From positions 186,001-250,000 of the forward strand of contig CAWHBT010000012.1 of the NCBI GenBank assembly GCA_963827595.1: a DNA stretch of 64,000 bases, given 5' to 3'. A model generated the notes under the pieces. It had not been told where the DNA came from, ran no database searches, and saw only the letters and a program-made list of their open reading frames with translations. Positions 59,530 to 64,000 of the stretch are shown piece after piece (the stretch's first letter is position 1; each line of letters begins with the position of its first letter). The translations under genes were made by a program, and so were the position numbers. The stretch comes from DATEDA01 sp963827595. GTDB taxonomy: Bacteria; Pseudomonadota; Gammaproteobacteria; Burkholderiales; SG8-39.

Positions 59530-60600
59530 ATGAAGCTCATCGAGGTTCTTGGCCGGACAATTTGGATCCTGGTATTCGCGCTGGCCGCTCTTCCGAGCCT
59601 CGCCGCTGACTACCCCACACCGAAGGAGGGCACCTGGGTGGTGCGCGACTTCCGCTTTCACACGGGTGACGTTCTGCCCGAACTGCGGCTCCATTACACG
59701 ACCGTGGGCGCGCCGAGCGGCGAGCCGGTGCTGATCCTGCACGGCACGACGGGATCGGGCACCGGCATGCTCACACCCGCGTTCGCGGGCGAGCTGTTCG
59801 GTCCCGGGCAACCTCTGGATGCCAGCCGCTATTTCATCATCCTGCCGGACGCCGTCGGCACCGGCAAATCGAGCAAACCTTCGGACGGCTTGCGCACCAA
59901 ATTTCCGAGGTACAACTACGACGACATGGTCGACGCTCAACATCGGTTGGTCACCGAACACCTCGGTGTGCGCCACCTGCGTCTGGTGCTGGGCAACTCG
60001 ATGGGTGGCATGCAGACCTGGATCTGGGCCCAGAAATACCCGGTCATGGACATCGCCGTGCCCATGGCGTCCCTGCCGACCGAGATGTCCGGCCGCAACT
60101 GGATGATGCGCCGGTTAATCATCGATTCGATCCGCAATGACCCGGAGTGGATGAACGGCAACTACACCAAACAGCCGCGCAGCCTGCAGTTCGCCTCGGT
60201 ATTCTTCAGCATCGGCACCAATGGCGGGAACCAGGGACTCTACAAGCTGGCACCGACGCGCGAAAAGGCGGATGCGCTGCTCAATCAGCGCCTGAGCGGG
60301 CCGTTCGGCGGTGACGCCAACGACCACCTGTACCAGTGGGACTCATCGCGCGACTACAACCCCTCGGCGGGCCTGGAGCGCATTCAGGCGACGCTCCTGG
60401 TGATCAATTCGGCGGACGATGAGCGCAACCCCCCGGAGCTCGGGGTGCTCGACCGCGAGATCAAGCGCGTGAAAAACGGCCGCGTCCTGCTGATCCCCGG
60501 CAGCGAGGAAACCTTCGGCCACGGCACCACCGGACGAGCGAAATTCTGGAAAAAGGAGCTGGCCGAGGTGCTGCAAACCGCGCCACGGAGGACACAGTAG
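59530..60600 (+). CDS. Exported alpha/beta hydrolase (MetX-like fold)
   Basis: 356 residues with signal peptide MKLIEVLGRTIWILVFALAA and cleavage near SLA-AD. LHYTTVGAPSGEPVLILHGT (oxyanion region) is followed by the nucleophile elbow LVLGNSMGGMQTWIWAQKYP and an Asp in LLVINSADDERNPPELGVLD. The catalytic His is in EETFGHGTTGRAKFW. The GNSMGGMQ-W-Y-P pattern is that of the homoserine-acetyltransferase-like branch of the fold, but a signal peptide argues for an exported esterase rather than methionine synthesis. Base composition is slightly less GC-rich than its neighbours. Confidence 0.84.
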   Translation: MKLIEVLGRTIWILVFALAALPSLAADYPTPKEGTWVVRDFRFHTGDVLPELRLHYTTVGAPSGEPVLILHGTTGSGTGMLTPAFAGELFGPGQPLDASRYFIILPDAVGTGKSSKPSDGLRTKFPRYNYDDMVDAQHRLVTEHLGVRHLRLVLGNSMGGMQTWIWAQKYPVMDIAVPMASLPTEMSGRNWMMRRLIIDSIRNDPEWMNGNYTKQPRSLQFASVFFSIGTNGGNQGLYKLAPTREKADALLNQRLSGPFGGDANDHLYQWDSSRDYNPSAGLERIQATLLVINSADDERNPPELGVLDREIKRVKNGRVLLIPGSEETFGHGTTGRAKFWKKELAEVLQTAPRRTQ

Positions 60601-60637
60601 TCTTCTATCAGCAAAGGCTTTCACCCGGGAGCACGCC

Positions 60638-61387
60638 ATGAAGATCTCGACATTGGGGTTCGCGCTTCTTCTCCTGGCCGGAGGAGCGTGCGCGCAGGCA
60701 GCCGAGATCACGGTTTTCAGCACCAACGCGTTCAAGACCGTGCTGGAGGACCTGGGGCCGCAGTTCGAACGCTCGAGCGGCCACAAGCTCGCAATGCGTT
60801 TCGCACCGACCTCAGAGCTGAAGGCGCAGATCGAAAGGGGTGAGGCGTTCGACCTCGCAATCCTCACCGCGGCTGCGACCGACGATCTCATCAAGCAGGC
60901 AAGGCTTGCGGGCGCCACGCGCATCGAAGTGGCACGGTCCGGTGTAGGTGTCGCGATCAGGAAAGGGGCAGCGAAACCAGACCTCTCGTCCGAGGAAGCA
61001 TTCAAGCGTGCGCTACTCCAGGCGAAATCGATCGCCTATACCGGCGCCGGGCTTACCGGGCCCAGCCTGAGCAAGATCTTCGAGCGCTTCGGCATCGCCG
61101 ACGAAATGAAAGCGAAGATCCGGGTCGTGTCCGGCAACGCGGCGGAAGCCGTGTCCCGAGGCGAAGCCGAGCTCGGCTTCACGCAGGCAAGCGAGATCCT
61201 GCACGTCGCGGGCGCGGAGCTCGCTGGCCCGCTGCCGCCGGAAGTCCAGATTTACACGGTGTTTACCGCCGCGACCGCGGCCGGCGCGAAAGATGCGGCA
61301 GCGAGCCGTGCGTTCATCGGATTCCTGACTGCACCGGCCGCAATGCCGGTGATCCAGGCGAAGGGAATGGAAGCCGCGCGGCGCTAG
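60638..61387 (+). CDS. ModA-like periplasmic binding protein
   Basis: 249 residues with signal peptide MKISTLGFALLLLAGGACAQ. The mature start EITVFSTNAFKTVLEDLGPQ matches the ModA/PBP_like_2 family. Other parts are ERGEAFDLAILTAAATDDLI, SIAYTGAGLTGPSLSKIFER and RGEAELGFTQASEILHVAGA. No modBC genes follow, so it is an orphan binding protein. Many such orphans accompany esterases or dehydrogenases in betaproteobacteria; the ligand may be an oxyanion or an organic acid. It follows the alpha/beta hydrolase by 37 bases. Confidence 0.84.
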   Translation: MKISTLGFALLLLAGGACAQAAEITVFSTNAFKTVLEDLGPQFERSSGHKLAMRFAPTSELKAQIERGEAFDLAILTAAATDDLIKQARLAGATRIEVARSGVGVAIRKGAAKPDLSSEEAFKRALLQAKSIAYTGAGLTGPSLSKIFERFGIADEMKAKIRVVSGNAAEAVSRGEAELGFTQASEILHVAGAELAGPLPPEVQIYTVFTAATAAGAKDAAASRAFIGFLTAPAAMPVIQAKGMEAARR

Positions 61388-61869
61388 TCGCGGAAGTTTC
61401 CGAACTGCAGCGGGATCTCGGTGACCGACTGCTTGACGAGCTGGATCACCGCCTGCAGGTCGTCCTTCTTCGCCCCCGACACGCGCACCGCCGCGCCCTG
61501 GATCGAGGCCTGGGCCTTGACCTTCGAGTCCTTGATCAGCTTGACGATCCGCTTCGCCGTCTCCTGCTCGATCCCGTTCCTGACGTCGACGACCTGCTTC
61601 ACCTTGTTCCCGCTGATCTTCTCGACCGCCTTCGCGTCGAGCGCGCGCACGTCGACGCCGCGCTTCGCGCACCGCCCGGTGAAGAGGTCCATCACCTGCT
61701 TCAGCTTGAAGTCGTCGTCGGCGTAGAGCGCGAGCGCCGCCTCGGTCTGCTCGATCCGCGCGTCGGAGCCCTTGAAGTCGAAGCGGTTCTGGATCTCCTT
61801 GTTCGCCTGGTCGACGGCATTCTTGAGCTCCATCTTGTTGACTTCCGAGGTGATGTCGAACGACGGCAT
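61384..61869 (-). CDS. yajQ: YajQ-family nucleotide/c-di-GMP-binding protein
   Basis: 161 residues, full family length. MPSFDITSEVNKMELKNAVD, RFDFKGSDARIEQTEAALAL and VKQVVDVRNGIEQETAKRIV are diagnostic, as is the tail SVTEIPLQFGNFRD. YajQ-type proteins bind RNA or DNA, and some bind cyclic di-GMP. It converges on the ModA-like gene with a 4-base overlap. Confidence 0.95.
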   Translation of the reverse strand: MPSFDITSEVNKMELKNAVDQANKEIQNRFDFKGSDARIEQTEAALALYADDDFKLKQVMDLFTGRCAKRGVDVRALDAKAVEKISGNKVKQVVDVRNGIEQETAKRIVKLIKDSKVKAQASIQGAAVRVSGAKKDDLQAVIQLVKQSVTEIPLQFGNFRD

Positions 61870-61901
61870 GGCGTGGGCTCTCCGGTGCGCGAGGGGCGCG
61901 A

Positions 61902-63047
61902 TTATACGGCGCGGGGGCGCTCGTGCCCGGCACGGCGCAGCACGAGCGCGCCGGCGAGCGTCGCACCCGCAAGCAGCAGATAGCCCGCACCCAGGGTCGC
62001 CGCGGCGGTGGCGGCCGCGCTGAACGCGACCGGGCCGAGGATCAGCCCGGCGTAGGCCGTGATCATGACCCCGCCCGTCACGCGCGCGATCTCGCCGGCC
62101 GGCGCCTCGCGCGCGACCTCGGCGAGGAACACGCCGTTCCACCCGGACGCGGTCAATCCGAAGAGGAAGCACAGCACGCCGAGGAGGAGGGGCGGCGCGA
62201 CGCCGGCGCCGAGCGCGACGGCCGCCGCCGCGGCCGACATGCCGAAGCCTACGCCGACCAGCAGCCGGATCGCGCCCAGCCGCGGACCCACCGCGAGACC
62301 GAACCCCAGCCGGCCGACGAAGCCGCCGAGCTGCGCGGCCGCGAGCAGCAAGCCCGCGCCGGCCAGCGAATAGCCGTGCTCTTCCACGAGATACGCGACG
62401 AGGAAGACGTTCAGGCACGCCTGCATCGCGTGGAACACGAACGAGGCGGTCGCCAGGTCGCGCAGCGCCCGGTTGCGCAGCACGAATGCGAGCCGTCCCG
62501 GGCTCGCGCCCCGCGGACGCGGCGGAGGGGCGTGCGGCGCGAGCCGTGGACGCAGCGTCTCGAGCGCCAGGGCGGAGATGACCAGGAGCGCAGCGAGCGC
62601 CGCCATCGCGCCGCGCCACCCGAGGCCCGGCAGCGCGGCGGGGAATGCGATCCCCGCCAAGACGCCGCCGACCTGCACCCCGGTCTGTTTGAGCGAGAAG
62701 ATGAACGTGCGCTGCTCCGGCGCAGCGAGCCGGGCCAGGATCTCCGAGCTCGCCGGCGTCTCGATTGCGCACGCCGCGCCGATCAGCGCCGGGGTCACCA
62801 CGAGACCCGCGGCGGTCCCGGTCGCGCCGGCGGCGAGGCCGGCGGCGCAGAGGAGAAGCGACAGCTGGACCACCCGCGGTGCGCCCAGGCGCGCGATCAG
62901 GCCGCCGACCGCGCCCGAGACCAGCGTCGCCGCCGACCACATCACGAACGAGTAGGCGCCGAGCAGCGACGCGCGCAGGCCGGTGTCGACGGAGATCGCG
63001 GGCGCCATCACCGGCACGGCGAGCACCGACGCCATGGTGAGCGCCAT
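61902..63047 (-). CDS. MFS transporter
   Basis: 381 residues from ATG 63047, with about 11-12 hydrophobic segments. The MFS loop 2-3 motif is GGLIARLGAPRVVQLSLLL. FIFSLKQTGVQVGGVLAGIA in helix 4-5 and the repeated GRLGFGLAVGPRLGAIRLLV in the second half are typical. The first helix appears to begin upstream in the same frame (RPALLAASALNVVMALTMAS), so the real start may be a CTG near 63105. The TGA of uraH lies at 63114, leaving almost no gap, and co-transcription with uraH is likely. The substrate is unknown. Confidence 0.86.
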   Translation of the reverse strand: MALTMASVLAVPVMAPAISVDTGLRASLLGAYSFVMWSAATLVSGAVGGLIARLGAPRVVQLSLLLCAAGLAAGATGTAAGLVVTPALIGAACAIETPASSEILARLAAPEQRTFIFSLKQTGVQVGGVLAGIAFPAALPGLGWRGAMAALAALLVISALALETLRPRLAPHAPPPRPRGASPGRLAFVLRNRALRDLATASFVFHAMQACLNVFLVAYLVEEHGYSLAGAGLLLAAAQLGGFVGRLGFGLAVGPRLGAIRLLVGVGFGMSAAAAAVALGAGVAPPLLLGVLCFLFGLTASGWNGVFLAEVAREAPAGEIARVTGGVMITAYAGLILGPVAFSAAATAAATLGAGYLLLAGATLAGALVLRRAGHERPRAV

Positions 63048-63113
63048 GACGACGTTGAGGGCCGACGCCGCGAGGAGCGCGGGCCTCGACGTCGCTTCAG
63101 CCAGTTCCGCCCC

Positions 63114-63467
63114 TCAGGCCCCGCCGCGGAAGCACGAGTAGCCCCAGGGCGTGACCTTCATCGGCAGGTGATAGTGGCTGTCGGGGTCGTCGATGCCGAA
63201 GCGGTAGCTGACGACGTCGAGGAACGGCACCCTGGGAAGCTGCAGCCCGACGGCGCGGTAGTAGGCGGCGACGTGGAAGACCGCCTCGTAGGACCCCGGC
63301 GCGAAGCGCTGCGCGAACGCCGGCTCCTCGACGAGCCCCTTCGCGCTGACGATCCCGCTCGCGACCAGGCGGCGGTCCGGCTGGAGCGCGTACACCTCGA
63401 CCCGCATCCACGCCGCCACGACGCCGCGCGAGACGTCGACGACGTGTATCGAAACGCCCCCGGTCAT
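63114..63467 (-). CDS. uraH: 5-hydroxyisourate hydrolase (transthyretin-like)
   Basis: 117 residues. It opens VSIHVVDVSRGVVAAWMRVE (conserved His, and Arg further on) and has YYRAVGLQLPRVPFLDVVSY and SHYHLPMKVTPWGYSCFRGG. The enzyme hydrolyses 5-hydroxyisourate in urate breakdown. The family ends in YRGS at the C-terminus; here it is FRGGA, so the terminal Ser is lost and one residue is added. The core His, Arg and HYHLP-type strand remain. Neighbours (MFS transporter, BMP-type binding protein) fit purine or nucleoside uptake and catabolism. Confidence 0.88.
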   Translation of the reverse strand: MTGGVSIHVVDVSRGVVAAWMRVEVYALQPDRRLVASGIVSAKGLVEEPAFAQRFAPGSYEAVFHVAAYYRAVGLQLPRVPFLDVVSYRFGIDDPDSHYHLPMKVTPWGYSCFRGGA

Positions 63468-63486
63468 CGGGCCTCCGTGTGATCCA

Positions 63487-64000
63487 TCAGGCCGGCACGA
63501 ACTCCGGCCCGCCGTAGGCGTCGGGAATCTTGATGCTTCCCGCCGCCACCTCCTGGGTCAGGACCGTGACGCTGGACTGCACCGCCGCGGGCGCGCCCGG
63601 GGCGAGCGCGAGTCGCACCGCGTCCGGGCTGCGGACGCCGAAGCGCCTGACGAGCTCGCCCTGCCAGACGTTGTCGTAGAGGTCGCGCCCCGCCTGGAAC
63701 ACCGCGAACCCCGGGTCAGCCACGGCGCTGGCAACGAACACGTCCGGCACGAGCGCAACCCAGTCGCGTACGTCTCCGATCAGCTTCACGCCGCGCTCGC
63801 GGGAGGCCTCGATCGCTCCCCCCGCCCGGCATCGAGCGTGGTGTACAGGAGGTCCGCGCCGGCGTCGATCTCCGCCAGCGCGATGCGCTTCGCGACTGCG
63901 GGATCCGGCGTGCCGGAGAAGCTGGTGAGGAGCTTCGCCTTCGCGTTCGTGTGGGCGAGCCCCGCGGCGAATGCAGCGCGCGCTTTCAGGGCCGGCGGCA
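63487..64000 (-). CDS. BMP-family ABC transporter binding protein (partial; apparent frameshift)
   Basis: The 5' part lies beyond the window. The C-terminal portion reads FAAGLAHTNAKAKLLTSFSG and AKRIALAEIDAGADLLYTTL, and then loses frame at a run of six C (63816-63821, plus strand). From MKLIGDVRDWVALVPDVFVA it continues in another frame to GGPEFVPA and a stop. Restoring one base gives GGRGGAIEASRERGVKLIGD, which suits the BMP/PnrA-type fold (sugar or purine nucleoside binding lipoproteins). Beside uraH, nucleosides or related purines are the likely ligand. Confidence 0.75.
   Translation of the reverse strand, partial: AAGPESARCIRRGARPHEREGEAPHQLLRHAGSRSREAHRAGGDRRRRGPPVHHARCRAGGAIEASRERGVKLIGDVRDWVALVPDVFVASAVADPGFAVFQAGRDLYDNVWQGELVRRFGVRSPDAVRLALAPGAPAAVQSSVTVLTQEVAAGSIKIPDAYGGPEFVPA

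Noticed and set aside
1..64000. tRNA, rRNA, CRISPR arrays, insertion sequences and prophage genes
   Set aside because: No cloverleaf-like intergenic sequences, spaced direct repeats, transposase motifs or phage structural genes were recognised.

Overview
The window is high-GC bacterial chromosome (roughly two thirds to 70% G+C by eye), densely coding on both strands. No rRNA, tRNA, CRISPR array or insertion sequence was seen. Gene order and families point to a betaproteobacterium, probably an environmental or uncultured member near Burkholderiales or Rhodocyclales. The hints are hda-HAD-pcnB divergent from purM, a Bug/TctAB uptake operon, a glrK-qseG-glrR operon, a beta-type DnaE and a 3-hydroxybutyrate-oligomer hydrolase. 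The taxonomic placement is inference.

Layout. 1-8.6 kb holds housekeeping genes: pcnB (partial), a HAD phosphatase, hda, purM, a DUF4124 protein, dnaE, acyP and a small dimeric-barrel-like protein. 8.8-15.5 kb is a catabolic uptake operon: substrate-binding protein, IclR regulator, LivH, LivM, LivG, LivF, a 4-OT-type tautomerase and an SMP-30 lactonase, with an inverted-repeat operator at its head. 15.5-19.05 kb is a decayed amidohydrolase-tctB-tctA-tctC cluster full of small indels. 19.1-20.6 kb carries a VWA protein and a periplasmic DsrE protein. 20.6-28.3 kb (minus) is a membrane complex resembling hydrogenase-4 and complex I. Its large subunit has lost both NiFe-binding CxxC motifs. 28.5-35.4 kb holds a 3HB-oligomer hydrolase, a broken lipoprotein, metG, mrp and dcd.

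35.6-39.9 kb has a fold-III decarboxylase and a chromate-resistance group (rhodanese-ChrB, a chrC-like stub, a LamG-like domain, frameshifted chrA). 39.9-45.5 kb has a thioesterase, folA, the glrK-qseG-glrR two-component operon and two small envelope proteins. One of these small genes sits behind a consensus sigma-54 promoter with two perfect GlrR-type sites. 45.6-48.6 kb is an intact tctC-tctB-tctA operon. 48.6-53.3 kb holds thyA, a receiver-Ser/Thr kinase fusion, a DUF2784 protein, sseA and an omega-aminotransferase. 53.3-57.4 kb is xseB-ispA-dxs-folE2. 57.4-64 kb has two convergent retropepsin-like paralogs, a glutamine amidotransferase, an alpha/beta hydrolase, a ModA-like protein, YajQ, an MFS transporter, 5-hydroxyisourate hydrolase and the end of a BMP-family binding protein.

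Three things stand out. (1) A predicted GlrR/sigma-54 target lies next to the glrR operon. (2) A hydrogenase-like complex has no NiFe ligands. (3) A 59-63 bp intercistronic repeat always begins at a TGA stop and ends at or next to an ATG; one tandem copy is translated into the LivM N-terminus. Many otherwise well-conserved genes carry single-base indels, often in homopolymers. This may be real decay or draft-assembly error and should be settled before function is inferred from the breaks. There is no gene-free stretch above 300 bases apart from the decayed region; the longest gap is 28276-28534.
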